DNA of 13,877 nucleotides from Saccoglossus kowalevskii (GCF_000003605.2 NW_003153259.1:3299-17175); one strand, 5' to 3'; shown: positions 1-8,820, counted from the stretch's first letter. The notes: generated by a model from the sequence alone, not told the origin. Translations and numbers: made by a program.

Positions 1-114
1 GAATGAGTCGGCAATTTTTAGTGGAGTCGAAAATTTGGAGGTAAATAAAACACCGAAACCCGGCAAATAAACAGGCGGTCGAATTTTTAGAGGGGTCAAA
101 ATTTTGGAGTTTTC
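1..114. repeat. Imperfect 28-bp direct repeat at the window edge
   Basis: Two 28-bp segments at 13-40 and 82-109 share the pattern AATTTTTAG..GG.GTC.AAA and end in TTTGGAG. They differ at four positions and are 69 bp apart. The stretch between them contains ACCCGGCAAATAAACAGGCG, which loosely resembles the ACCCTCAAATAAGAGCC at 13596-13612. This is probably a transposon end cut by the window boundary. No family can be named and no coding potential is seen. Confidence 0.5.
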
Positions 115-400
115 ACGGTACTAATTATTCCATTTCAATGAAACTTAGTACAAAGATGCTCTAGGACAATGTACAAACCTAATTAGTTTGGGGTAAAAAT
201 CTGTTCATATTAATTCCCTAATAAGCATAATAATTCATAATTTTTTGGTTCTAATCACATTTCAATTAAACTTGGAGACATAGATTTTCTGTTACATTGC
301 GCAGACCTCATTAGTTTTACACTCAAATCTGGTCATATTAATTTTCTGATTTGCATAATTAGTTTTCAGCTAAGTAATTTCGAATTATATTTAATGTGTC
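115..400 (+). repeat. Degenerate ~127-bp tandem repeat, relative of the array at 12935-13588
   Basis: Two diverged units are visible. Each has CATTTCAAT(G/T)AAACTT (131 and about 258), then ACATTG or ACAATG, then an AATTAGTTT/CATTAGTTT block and CATATTAATT. The second unit ends with ATTTGCATAATTAGTTTTCAG, matching units of the right-edge array in the same orientation. The first unit has AATAAGCATAAT where the others have ATTTGCATAAT, so it is more decayed. The type of element is not known: it could be satellite DNA or an internal array of a larger mobile element. Confidence 0.7.
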
Positions 401-494
401 TCCAATACTCTCAGCACATGGGAGTTCTTTTTAAGCTTTCTTTGATTTTATATGATACAGCGTGGATATCGACCGTTGTGAACATGTTGTGAAT

Positions 495-527
495 GCGTAG
501 AACACGGTAACCGTGCGTAAACTACGC
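495..527. other. Nested inverted repeat (two-stem hairpin)
   Basis: GCGTAG (495-500) pairs with CTACGC (522-527). Between them CACGGT (503-508) pairs with ACCGTG (510-515) around a single A. The two stems would stack into a hairpin or small cruciform with bulges. It lies about 100 bp left of the R1 element, and no function can be assigned. Confidence 0.5.
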
Positions 528-627
528 TTCGACAATGACCTGTTAATACAAGTAAAATGCGGTAAATATTTCATGCCATATTCAGTTTACCTCTCAAAAA
601 TGGCTAGTTACTAGTTTTTTGGAAAAA

Positions 628-1210
628 CTGTCGTTTATTCGCTGAAATCAATTCCAACAGATCGTACTTCGACATCGATAATTCACTTCCGCATTGCGTT
701 ACCGGAAAGTCTTCGGGAATTTCCGAAAAATTGCGTCAGTACAACACAGCATTGTGATTGGTTAATAACCAACTTGACCCATTAGGTCAAAGGACACCAC
801 TGCAGGTGAAATCTGCAAATGCATCATGGCGGAAAGTGATTTTCATCGAGAGTTTGGGTACGATCCAACACCTTCGTCAGTGGAGATAATGACAATTTTG
901 ATTTCGACTGTGTTCCAACAGACTCAAATGTTTTTAATTTCGTAAATTCTGGTGGTACGTAATTAATATTGTAATAAAATGTGCATATTTTTTGTGATCA
1001 TTTCTGTTTCTTCATTGTGAAAATCAATGACGACTCAATTAATTTCGTAATTTGATTTCCCTCAAAGACGTAATCTGTTACTTGATGAATCAAATTTTTC
1101 ATTTGCACTTTTTTTCGAGGGGGGTGCTCGGGTAAGCGCCAACCCCTAAAAAATCGTGATTTTCTGAGTTGAGGCCCCTGGGTGCTAACGCGGTCGAGTA
1201 CGGTATATAC
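628..1210 (+). mobile_element. Dispersed element R1, copy A (3' part of a DNA-transposon-like repeat)
   Basis: This segment aligns with 9893-10354 on the same strand, and its right part (about 945-1210) aligns with the reverse complement of 3403-3685. Shared landmarks are CCAACAGATC..TA..TC.ACATC, TAATTCACTTCC, CATCATGGC, GTAATAAAATGTG..TATTTTTTGTGA, CAAAGAC.T.AT and a terminal block ending GTTGAGGCCCC..., GAGTACGGTATATAC. The right end (1203-1210) and the outer end of the - copy (3403-3410) both show GTATA(T/G)AC. The shared terminus suggests the true element end, as in a cut-and-paste transposon terminal repeat. The left end is less certain. A short coding-like stretch lies inside (826-962). 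Confidence 0.7.
826..962 (+). pseudogene. Short acidic coding remnant inside R1 copy A
   Basis: An ATG in the context CATCATGG opens a frame reading MAESDFHREFGYDPTPSSVE, then a stop at 943-945. If one base is missing near 881-885, the second half instead reads an acidic, aromatic stretch (DNDNFDFDCVPTDSN...) that ends at TAA 960-962. AATAAA follows about 13 bp after that stop. The balanced composition of the second frame and the partial conservation of CATCATGGC.GAA in copy C (9991-10003) suggest former coding sequence, perhaps the acidic C-terminus of a transposase. GGTG/GTACGT at 951-960 could alternatively be a splice donor, which would make this a first exon. No protein family is recognised. 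Confidence 0.35.
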
Positions 1211-1699
1211 ACATATTTGAAAACACAAGCAACTACTACAAATAAATTGATCTAGTTGCAATTGTAAATAAATAATTATCCATGAATGCTTTTCACAGGT
1301 TTCGTAAACAGAATAAAGATTTTTTCTCTAAATTGCGATGTATTGAATGCTTACAGCTTTTGCATTCAAATGTGTTTTTCATCAAACAGCTGTTGTTGGC
1401 GCTAATGATATTCAAATTTATTTATTACAATGCAATTTTAGTTATCAAAATATCACATTTTTCATATAATATATTTACAGTTTTGTTCAATATTTTATAT
1501 ATTTTACTTCCATGAGTTTTTTTTCGTGGACATCTACATAATTTCTGTCTTAAATTTTTTTTTACCAAAAACAACCATTGTTAAATCAAAATAAAGTCCC
1601 AAGTTTGTGTAAATTACATCAATAAGGAGTGGCAACTGTTTGATGATCACAAATTGCAATCCATTTCATTCACTATAACGACTTATTTAGGTTGTCCTT
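1211..1699. other. AT-rich stretch with no gene recognised
   Basis: This stretch is low-complexity and T-rich, with runs such as the nine T's around 1553-1562. Open frames here read as hydrophobic, K/F/I-rich random translation with no family resemblance and no splice context. If the ARMH3 model is right, this lies in an intron or the 5' flank. Confidence 0.6.
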
Positions 1700-3066
1700 T
1701 TAGCTCCGCTGCCGACTTTGTCGAGCGGAGCTTATCATACGAGTGATTGTTCGTCGTCCGTGTCAATGTTTTACTTTTTCGTCTTCTTGAAAACTACAAG
1801 CCTGAATGCTTTGATACTTGGTGTATATGTACCTTGGGTAGACATCTCTCAGATTTGTTCATTTCATGATCACATCTTCAATTCTCTAATTTTGGTGAAT
1901 ATTTTTGTCATTTTAAGTAAAAAGTGATATTTTCGACTTCTTGTTAAAAACCGCAAGTCCAATTGCTTTTTGATATTACATATATAGGTACTACATGTGG
2001 ACCTCTCTCAGATTTGTTCATTTTGTAATGATGGGCGACGTCAAAAGATCGATGTCGGATAAAAAACTTAATTCCTTTAGTTTTTTTCCAAATCCCCCCC
2101 CTACCCCCCACTGAAACTTAATTGATAAAAATTGGTCATGGCGTCAGACTACATTCACCATTAAATACAAATTGATAATCGGACAGTAGTATTGCATAGA
2201 CATTGGTTGTCGGGTGGGTGTAAAAAGATTTTACCTCATTTGACGCACAGATTTACACTTGAACCAAGCCATTTTTCTGTTTTTTTTCCCTTTTCAGTTA
2301 TTTCTGTCCATGATTAGATAGAAAAAAAAAACGAACTACAAATACTCCAAGATTATTTTGACTTCATTAAAAAATATAATCGTTTTTGTAGGATGGAAAC
2401 TTTTTGAGGTTAACCCCCACACCCCCACCCCCAAACTAAAGGAAATAAGTTTTTTATCCGACATCGATCTTTTGACGTCATCTCTTAGGTTTGTTCATTT
2501 CATGTAAATATCTTCAATTCTCTCGTTTGATGAATATTTTTAGTAAAAAGTGATATTTTCGACTTCTTGTTAAAAACCGCAAGTCCAATTGCTTTGATAT
2601 TACATATATATGTACTACATGTGGACCTCTCTCAGATTTGTTCATTTTGTAATGATATCTTCAATTCTCTAATTTTGGTGAATATTTTTGTCATTTTTGG
2701 TAAAAAGTGATATTTTCGACTTCTTGTTAAAAACCGCAAGTCCAATTGCTTTGATATTACATATATAGGTACTACATGTTGACCTCTCTCAGATTTGTTC
2801 ATTTTGTAATGATATCTTCAATTCTCTAATTTTGGTGAATATTTTTGTCATTTTTTAGTAAAGTGATATTTTCGACTTCTTGTTAAAAACCACAATCATT
2901 TATGGCAAAAATGATATTTTTGAATTCTTGTTGAAAACAGCAAGTCCCATTGCTTTGATACTATACATATTGTTCATTTTCTAATGATATCTTCTGTTCT
3001 TTAATTGAAATGTGCATTGCTAACAGCGGAGCTATATATGTATCTCAGCCGAGAGGCTGCTTGTTT
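1700..3066 (+). mobile_element. Helentron-like non-autonomous element with central satellite array, copy 1
   Basis: The 5' end has AGCTCCGCT (1702-1710), whose complement AGCGGAGCT follows at 1724-1732; with inner CGAC/GTCG this forms a strong 5' hairpin. AGCGGAGCT recurs near the 3' end (3025-3033), making subterminal inverted repeats. A short terminal hairpin follows, CAGCC-GAGA-GGCTG (3046-3059), then CTTGTTT. The interior is a tandem array of about 157-bp units: GTGATATTTTCGACTTCTTG recurs at 1924, 2550, 2707 and 2863, with a MITE inserted between the first two. Subterminal inverted repeats, an internal minisatellite, a 3' hairpin and no target duplication are the known plan of Helentron-associated (HINE/DINE-like) elements. 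There is no Rep/helicase coding, so it depends on another element. The class assignment is inference; the repeat itself is certain because of copy 2. Confidence 0.6.
2037..2479. mobile_element. 443-bp MITE with 47-bp terminal inverted repeats
   Basis: Positions 2037-2083 and the reverse complement of 2433-2479 match over 47 bp with one mismatch. Both start GACGTCAAAAGATCGATGTC. The element interrupts the tandem array of the Helentron-like copy 1, since the flanking sequence resumes the ...TCAGATTTGTTCATTT repeat. No transposase is encoded. The near-identity of the arms suggests a fairly recent insertion. No duplicated target is clear: GACGTC is its own reverse complement, so it could be either part of the arms or a 6-bp duplication. 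Just inside both arms the + strand is C-rich (2093-2110 and 2414-2432). Superfamily unknown. Confidence 0.85.
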
Positions 3067-3402
3067 TTGAAAAGAATGCAGTGGGGGGATTGTTATGGTC
3101 AGACAAATTGAGGCATGTTGAGGGTTAAAGGTACATCAAGGTTTACTCGGATTTATGAATGCCGTTTTTTGAGCATGCACATGTTGTGTACTTGAGATTT
3201 TGGACCTGGGTCAATGAAAGTTTTCAGTTATTAGATTAAGTGAAATCATTTTATGATGAGTTGTACCCACATAGAGTACATATTAATTCAACTGTTTGTA
3301 GATGTTCCATGTATTATTTTAACACGAGTATTTTATAATTAAATAGCGGGGACTATGACGTTCATGTCTTGTTATTCATGCAAAGGTTGCAGTGTTAGTT
3401 TT
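3067..3402. other. Unassigned spacer
   Basis: No open frame of note, no repeat shared with the rest of the window and no splice-flanked coding segment is seen here. It separates the 3' hairpin of the Helentron-like copy from the end of the minus-strand R1 copy. Confidence 0.5.
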
Positions 3403-3685
3403 GTCTATACCGTACTTACAGGTCATAAGGGGCCTCAACATGTAAAAGCAGGGAAAGTAAGGGGTGGGTTTATACCAGAGAACCACCCCAGAAAAGATTT
3501 TTTGGAGAGGTCATTGTAACTATCCTTACCACCCCTGAAAAATTATCGAAACTATATCTTTTGTTCACCATGCCATTACATCTTACTACAGAAAAAAAAA
3601 TGAGTCGTCGTTGATTTCCACAACATGAAGAAACAATCATGTTCCCAAAAATATGCACATTTTATTACAATACGATTTACTGTAT
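3403..3685 (-). mobile_element. R1 copy B, truncated and inverted
   Basis: The reverse complement matches copy A from TATTGTAATAAAATGTGCAT through TTGTTTCTTCAT, AAATCAACGACGACTCA, the GGGG-rich block, GTTGAGGCCCC and AAGTACGGTATAGAC at the terminus (3403). Homology stops near 3685, just before the position of the coding remnant in copy A, so this is a terminal fragment. It faces away from copy A across 2.2 kb. Confidence 0.7.
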
Positions 3686-3697
3686 TTGTCTTTAATT

Positions 3698-3760
3698 AGG
3701 CGCCACTTTGATACACTTTCATTTCATAGTGGCAACTTTGTTTCAAATGGTACTTATTTC
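3698..3760. repeat. Small fold-back, relative of the hairpin at 13598-13653
   Basis: GCGCCACTTTGATACACTTTCATTTC followed by AGTGGCAAC (split here only for description) resembles CCACTTTG, ACACTTTCATTTC and GTGG at 13611-13640. The likely loop is better conserved between the two copies than the flanking stem. It lies directly next to the truncated R1 copy B. Confidence 0.45.
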
Positions 3761-4066
3761 AAGTCATTGATTTTTAACTATGTTCATCCTACATTCTGGT
3801 GATACATTGTATCAACTTATTGGTAATATTTTGTACTGCTGTTCCTTTTCAAGGGGTAATTTAGGGCTTCAATAATATAATGAAGACAGAAAAATTGTAG
3901 ATTTGCAAAACAATGTTTTTATTGTTACAACATGTTAAATAAAGAAAAATCACACGATTATAAAAAAAATAATGTATCATGTAAAAAATGCATAAAAACA
4001 CAGGTAAAAATAATTTAGGGAATCTTGTTTGTTGTAAATAAAGAGTAAATTAACGGTGAGTTTTAC
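3761..4066. other. AT-rich region 3' of the transposase relic
   Basis: No coding segment is seen. On the - strand this would be the 3' untranslated or terminal part of the pogo-type transposon. No terminal inverted repeat matching a partner beyond 6100 could be found by eye. Confidence 0.45.
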
Positions 4067-4072
4067 TTTATT
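4067..4072 (-). promoter_or_regulatory. Polyadenylation signal of the transposase relic
   Basis: TTTATT on the + strand is AATAAA on the - strand. It sits 66 nt past the inferred transposase stop codon at 4138-4140, a normal distance for a compact transposon transcript. Confidence 0.5.
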
Positions 4073-4814
4073 CTAAATAGACTTGGACAATTTTGGCAAG
4101 TGTCAATTTCAGTTATTTTAGTGTTGTTGTCCACGGGTTAAAGCCCTTCAAAGTCATTAGAGCTGCTGTCATCAGAGTTGAAATAGCGTTCAAGTATTTC
4201 AGCACATGTAAATCATCGCTGTCGGAGCCGCTGGGTAAGTCATCATTGCTGTCGACGTCATCTTCATTTTCCAATGAAGTGTCACCTGTGATATCAACAC
4301 CAAGCTGAGATGTTACTGCTTCTTCAATTTGTTGTTGGGCTTCATCGGACCTGTATATTGCGTCCTCAGAACCACCAAGATTGTTTGCTAAACCGGTAAC
4401 TGTGAATGATTTTTTCAGCATGTCTGGTCATTCATTCAGTTTCTTACAGGCATGTGCAATCCAGTAAGCTATTTCCTGCTTTGTCGTCCGTCGTCTTGGG
4501 TCTTTCGCCAGGGTTCAGCGTACAAAGCTGTTGTTCAATAAAGTTGCACCACTCCTTCTTTATAAAATCCTTGAAAGGTTTGTTAATGGACACATCCAGG
4601 GGTTGTAGCTTAGATGTACAACCACCTGGAATTACGGCCCTGTACGTGTTAGTAGACTGCAGACTGGCGGTAACAGTCTTCAAGATGGCCCCGGAATGAA
4701 TCAAATATGATTAAAGACTGGCGACTCTTGGTGTATGGTAGCCATATGTGTCTTAACCAAATCTTCATCGTATCTTTATCACACGACCCTTTCTTCTGCA
4801 CTTCCATGACTATG

Positions 4815-5204
4815 TGGGGTATAATAATACGCTTCAGTTGAACTTGATGGCAGAATAAAACAGTCAATGTGGATGCAAAACACGGTATGGTTTATTGCTG
4901 GATAAACTGGCATAGAAACATGTAACACATGAATAAGGAGCCCCGAAACTAGCCCTTTATATAGGTGCGTATCGAACGTGAGAGAAAACGCGTAAGCGGG
5001 AAATACAAAATGAAGTACGCGGGAGAAAAAGATACAATACAGAGTAAAATGATTGGCTGAAATTAAATGATTCTAATTGGTCGAGAATTACTCAGAGGAA
5101 TCCTTCATGCGAAAGGTAAACGAATTAACTATAGCGGAATGACATGTAATAATAATATTAGCAATATGAAAACAAATACAAATATATATTATGAATCTCC
5201 GACA
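4815..5204 (-). mobile_element. Solo LTR inserted in the transposase relic
   Basis: Read on the - strand the 390-bp segment starts TGTCGGAGAT and ends ATACCCCA, the TG...CA termini of LTRs. GACTATG occurs on both sides (4808-4814 and 5205-5211). One copy keeps the transposase frame intact across the junction, so it is a target-site duplication; 5 bp is usual for such elements and the extra two matches may be chance. Inside, on the - strand, are two CCAAT boxes (5076-5080 and 5052-5056), TATATAAAGGG (4953-4963) and AATAAA (4891-4896), in the order expected of a U3-R-U5 unit. No internal retroelement coding is present, so it is a recombination remnant. Gypsy-like is likely but not proven. Confidence 0.85.
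4953..4963 (-). promoter_or_regulatory. TATA box of the solo LTR
   Basis: TATATAAAGGG on the - strand lies about 90-125 bp downstream of two CCAAT boxes and about 60 bp upstream of AATAAA. It would drive leftward transcription into the 3' half of the transposase relic. Confidence 0.6.
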
Positions 5205-6096
5205 GACTATGCCGTCAGGTACATTGAGTTTCAGTTTCCGTACACCCTTGAATATAATCATGGGAGGGAGCATCACGCCATTTGCCAAGACTGTTAGAAT
5301 GACAGTCAAATGACGTTTTTCCGCCCCTGTGCCACGTACACTAAAAGTCTTTGCTCCTTTATGTTCAATGAATGTGCTTGGCAATAAATCAAAATACATT
5401 GGTGTTTCACCCATATTCCCTATCAGTTCCAAGGGCAAACAGAATTTATGCCGGTTGTTGTACGACAACTCGTGAAAAGCAGTAATTTTTTCTTCAAGTT
5501 CTGAGGGTAAATGTTGTGCGACTAAAGTTCGGCAGTGAACTGATAGAGAGTGTCTACGTAAAAACTGTCGTGCCCATCCTGTTGAACCTTTGAATGCTGG
5601 ATTGTGTGGGCGAATAAAACTTTTGGCTTTCTGGCGAAGCGTGTTGACAGACACTGCAATTTGGTTGTCTCTAAGTTCCAAAATCCATTTCACGAGGTTG
5701 TCATCAATTTCCTTTGGGTAGGAAAGCTTTCTACCAGCCCCTGGAACATTGTCATACCTCGACACGCGTTGAATGTTAAGCTTGCCCGATGTGTCGTCTT
5801 TAAAGCCATCGACCAACGTTCTTGTGGTGGATGCGGTAATGTCTTGCAGCTGCACGCTGACCGTGTTGCTTAGCATACACAACGACACGCCGTTTTTGTG
5901 ACTGTCTAGTGTCACATTTTGGCAAATGGTCGCCATCACCACTATTTGAATTAATTGATGTTTCACGGTACAGTTGTTTACCATGCTTGGTTCTGCAGAC
6001 ACCAATTTTTTTTTCTGGAATACTGGAAACAACATTCAAGGTTGCGATGCTGGTGGATGAACCAGTCGAGAGCCAGTAGTTGGTACAGCAAAATAA

Positions 6097-7051
6097 TTAC
6101 AAATGGAATTCGGTTGAGTACTCTCTGGCACTGTACTGTCTACAAGAGAATCAGTAATGAGTGAAGTAATGATGGAATGATCGTGTATTTATGTTCAATA
6201 AAACAATAGAAAACACCTTTTCTATACATTTTGATAGCTTGAGTCGCCGAGAAATAGCGGCTTCTCTGTCGGTAACGATGCAGACATCGCGTTAATGTTA
6301 TGCTAATTATATGCACGTCAAATGTTTACCACATTGGAACCACATGCTTTCACAGACCGGCCGCAAAACACTGAAAATAATCTTGGATTTTCACAATAGT
6401 TTCAGAATACCACATATTCTTCAGGCTTGAAATTATGTTCGCCATGCTTTAATTGAGAACTCAACACAGAACTAGCGAAATGCTGTAAACAAACCAGGCG
6501 TGGCAAATTATACCACAAGTGTTTAAATATTTTTTGACACAAACTCACTGTTACGCTGACAAAATTTTCAGTTTTAAAGCGTTTTTATATGATGTAAAAA
6601 GAATAAATACTGGTTATCCCCATGTTCAAATGAAGCCATGCACAGCGACAACTTATGCCGTGTTGACCAATTATCGGTCTTATTGCAAAAAGCACAAGAG
6701 AAAAACATGTTACAAGCATTTTTACTGGTTGTCTACTTTAAGGTCAAACATGCTGACGTACGGTAGTAAATATAAGAAAAATAAATATCGAAATGGCATG
6801 TCATGACTCGCCCTTTTCAAGTTTTACATGCTCAATAGACAAAGGAGACCTGTTTAAAGTAAATATAAATCGATCTTTTAAAATTTGTTAGAAACAAAAC
6901 TATTTTTTTTTTGCATAAACCCCATCGTACAGTAGCAGTGAGGGACTTCCGCGATTGCGTCTATCGCTACTAACCGCTCCCCCTTTCGGAGTTTGAGGCG
7001 CAACTTGCAGGTTTTCGTGTCAATGGTAATTTTTTTGTTCCATATTTTTTA
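6097..7051. other. Unassigned stretch, probably including the 5' part of the pogo-type transposon
   Basis: The part next to the transposase (to about 6500) should be its leader, but no TATA box or matching terminal repeat could be assigned. A hairpin CCGAGAA...TTCTC.G.CGG lies near 6247-6272. A GC-richer patch at 6921-7015 contains GCGAT-TGCGTCT-ATCGC. The 95-codon open frame at 6519-6806 is not recognised and has the K/Y/N/T composition of AT-rich noise. Confidence 0.4.
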
Positions 7052-7902
7052 TTAGCTCCGCTGTCGACTTTGTCGAGCGGAGCTTATCATATGAGTGATT
7101 GTCCGTCGTCCGTGTCAATGTTTTACTTTTTCGACTTCTTCTTGAAAACTACAAGCCTAAATGCTTTGATACTTGGTGTATATGTACCTTGGGTAGACCC
7201 CTCTTAGGTTTGTTCATTTCATGTTGATATCTTTAATTCTCTAATTTTGGTGTATATTTTTGTCATTTTTGGTAAAAACTGATATTTTCGACTTCTTGTT
7301 AAAAACCGCAAGTGCAATTGCTTTGATATAACATCTATAGGTACTACATGTGGACCTCTCTCAGATTTGTTAATTTTGTAATGATATCTTTAATTCTTTA
7401 ATTTTGGTGAATATTTTTGTCATTTTTGGTAAAAACTGATATTTTCGACTTGTTAAAAACCGCAAGTCCAATTGCTTTGATACTACATATATAGGTACTA
7501 CATGTGGACCTCTCTCAGATTTGTTTATTTCGTGATGATATCTTCAATTCTCTAATTTTGGTGAATATTTTTGTCATTTTTGGTAAAAAGTGATATTTTT
7601 GACTTCTTGTTAAAAACCGCAAGTCCGATTGCTTTGATATTACATATATAGGTACTACATGTGGACATCTCTCAGATTTGTTCATTTTGTGATGATATCT
7701 TCAATTCTCTAATTAATTTATTTTGGTGAATATTTTTGTAATTTTTGGTAAAAAGTGATATTTTCGACTTCTTGTTAAAAACTGTAAGTCCGATTGCTTT
7801 GATACTATTCATATTGTTCATTTTCTAATGATGTCTTCAGTTCTTTAATTGAAATGTGCATTGCTAACAGCGGAGCTATCTCAGCCGATAGGCTGCTTGT
7901 TT
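7052..7902 (+). mobile_element. Helentron-like non-autonomous element, copy 2
   Basis: It has the same architecture and orientation as copy 1 without the MITE: AGCTCCGCT (7054-7062), its complement AGCGGAGCT (7076-7084), tandem units of about 157 bp, AGCGGAGCT again (7869-7877), then CAGCC-GATA-GGCTG (7882-7895) and CTTGTTT. The first unit of each copy is the most diverged and the last is cut short in both, so the array order looks inherited, not amplified independently. The 3' terminus lies 38 bp upstream of an ARMH3 exon, leaving only TTAG...TTCTAAT...TTTTATTCACAG as the 3' splice region. Confidence 0.6.
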
Positions 7903-7940
7903 AGTTTTCTAATACAAAATATATCTGGTTTTATTCACAG

Positions 7941-8021
7941 GACAATATTAATTTATTATTTTATCACTGTACAACAACATTAAAACAGGAATATCCTATT
8001 AGGACAGTGAATGCATTACAG
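7941..8021 (+). CDS. ARMH3: ARMH3 internal exon (27 codons), first in window
   Basis: ARMH3 (C10orf76) is a cytosolic, Golgi-associated armadillo-like helical protein known in vertebrates to bind PI4KB and help its Golgi recruitment, together with GBF1. This exon encodes DNINLLFYHC...EYPIRTVNALQ, matching vertebrate DNINCLFQHC...EHPIRVVNALQ at about residues 75-102. The acceptor is TTATTCACAG and the donor is CAG/GTATGT; both ends are phase 0. The preceding N-terminal exons were not found upstream in the window. The match is recalled from knowledge of the family, not computed, but the order and spacing of five consecutive exons leave little doubt. Confidence 0.92.
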
Positions 8022-8700
8022 GTATGTGCGTGTATATTAGTAATCAAAGGCACATAACATTTTACCATCATATTTAAAAAAACATCTGAGAAATATACGC
8101 ATAATAGTTGCTATACTATTTACTGATTTATAATCATTGAGATTTCTTGCATATTATTTATTGATATCTCTTTTTATCTTGTCCATATCATCGTAAATGA
8201 AGGCAAGGTATCTGAAGGGTATTTGTCTTTGGTTGTTGTTGGCATTTTTTTTTCTTTTTCATGGTTACAAAGACTCAAACAGTTTGAATCCAATTTCTTT
8301 TAAACATGGATATTATTATATTAACCAGTTTAGATTTGATTTTGGCACATGTTCAATCTATATTTTTCAGGATATTGGTTGAAGTTCACTTAAAATTATC
8401 TTGTGAAACAATTTTTATCAGATCATCTTAAAATTTTGGAATGTTATCAATCACTATAAAATGCAATAAAAAGAAATTTCATTGTTATTTTGTATCCATC
8501 CATCTATCCATTCATTCATTCATTCATTCATTCATTCATTCATTTGTTATTTAATCAAGATTCTCAATGGACAAGGTTGTATTAGTTATGCTATGGTTTT
8601 GTAAATTATTTATTAATTATTTATTTATGTTTCTTATGAATTATTTATTGATATATTTTATTTATTATTTCTTTAAATTTGTTTTTCTGTTTATATCTAG
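8022..8700 (+). other. ARMH3 intron with a CATT microsatellite
   Basis: This 679-bp intron has GTATGT and TATATCTAG boundaries. Apart from the CATT tract it is AT-rich and unremarkable. Open frames in it (for example 8197-8382) read as hydrophobic noise. Confidence 0.75.
8509..8544 (+). repeat. (CATT)9 microsatellite
   Basis: Nine perfect CATT units follow imperfect CATC/TATC units from about 8494. It lies within an ARMH3 intron and is likely length-polymorphic. Confidence 0.95.
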
Positions 8701-8808
8701 ACATTATGTGCTTTGGTACGTGGAGTTTGTCGTAAAAGTTTATCAGATCATGGATTTGATGTCATTAATATATTAGTTGGGTTCGATGTAGCAGAGTCTG
8801 AAATGCAG
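8701..8808 (+). CDS. ARMH3: ARMH3 internal exon (36 codons), second in window
   Basis: Encodes [26 protein letters not shown] and ends AESEMQ. Vertebrate counterparts are TLCALIRGV, GFDIINMLMGFD and AELCM. The acceptor is TTTATATCTAG, the donor CAG/GTAAAT; both ends are phase 0. The helix-rich, Leu-heavy pattern fits an armadillo-like repeat. The linker between RGV and GFD (CRKSLSDH) is the least conserved part. Confidence 0.93.
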
Positions 8809-8820
8809 GTAAATAAATTA

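Larger units (their letters stand above)
4138..6096 (-). pseudogene. Pogo/Tigger-type DDE_1 transposase, decayed
   Basis: This was a cut-and-paste transposase of the Tc1/mariner superfamily, pogo branch. In order on the - strand it has an N-terminal helix-turn-helix (about 5800-5910, KRRVVVYAKQHG...AAARHY). A CENP-B-type DNA-binding domain follows (about 5510-5740, GAGRKLSYP to GWARQFLRRHSLS). Then comes the DDE_1 catalytic core: NMGETPMYFDL (codon 5409-5411 is Gly where Asp is expected), LIIFDSFRGHLED near 4685-4720 and LQPLDVSINKPFKDF near 4575-4615. The acidic tail ends NSDDSSSNDFEGL at TAA 4138-4140. Damage: frameshifts near 5800, 4678, 4490 and 4205; an in-frame TGA at 4428-4430 probably replacing Trp; a solo LTR at 4815-5204. 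The start is unclear. The helix-turn-helix frame is open from 6096 without an ATG, and an ATG at 6035 lies in another frame, joined if the nine-T run at 6006-6014 slipped. Family assignment is firm; it is not functional. Confidence 0.92.

Noticed and set aside
998-1261. 87-codon minus-strand open frame
   Set aside because: It runs antisense through the R1 terminus into unrelated flank and is not kept in the other copies.
1900-3000. 157-bp periodic arrays as CRISPR or as a gene family
   Set aside because: Units are contiguous, long and AT-rich with no spacer/repeat alternation and no open frame; the ends fit a mobile element.
3470-3658. 62-codon minus-strand open frame
   Set aside because: It lies wholly in the R1 terminal repeat, is not kept in copy A, and shows no family resemblance.
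4093-4308. Plus-strand open frame of 71 codons
   Set aside because: It is antisense to the acidic C-terminal tail of the transposase relic; its Ser-rich reading is the complement of Asp/Glu/Ser codons.
4406-4699. Plus-strand open frame of 97 codons
   Set aside because: Antisense shadow of the catalytic-core segment of the transposase on the - strand.
5088-5200. C-terminal part of the 315-codon minus-strand frame
   Set aside because: Residues after the PDGIV motif are translated solo LTR, not transposase.
6519-6806. 95-codon plus-strand open frame
   Set aside because: No recognisable motif; composition fits AT-rich noise and there is no splice or repeat context.
6921-7015. tRNA- or small-RNA-like gene in a GC-richer patch
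   Set aside because: Only a short 5-bp stem is visible; no cloverleaf or A/B box pattern could be found.
8567-8776. Open frame of 69 codons overlapping an ARMH3 exon
   Set aside because: It is in a different frame from the exon and mostly reads intron; the exon frame with splice borders is supported by family similarity.
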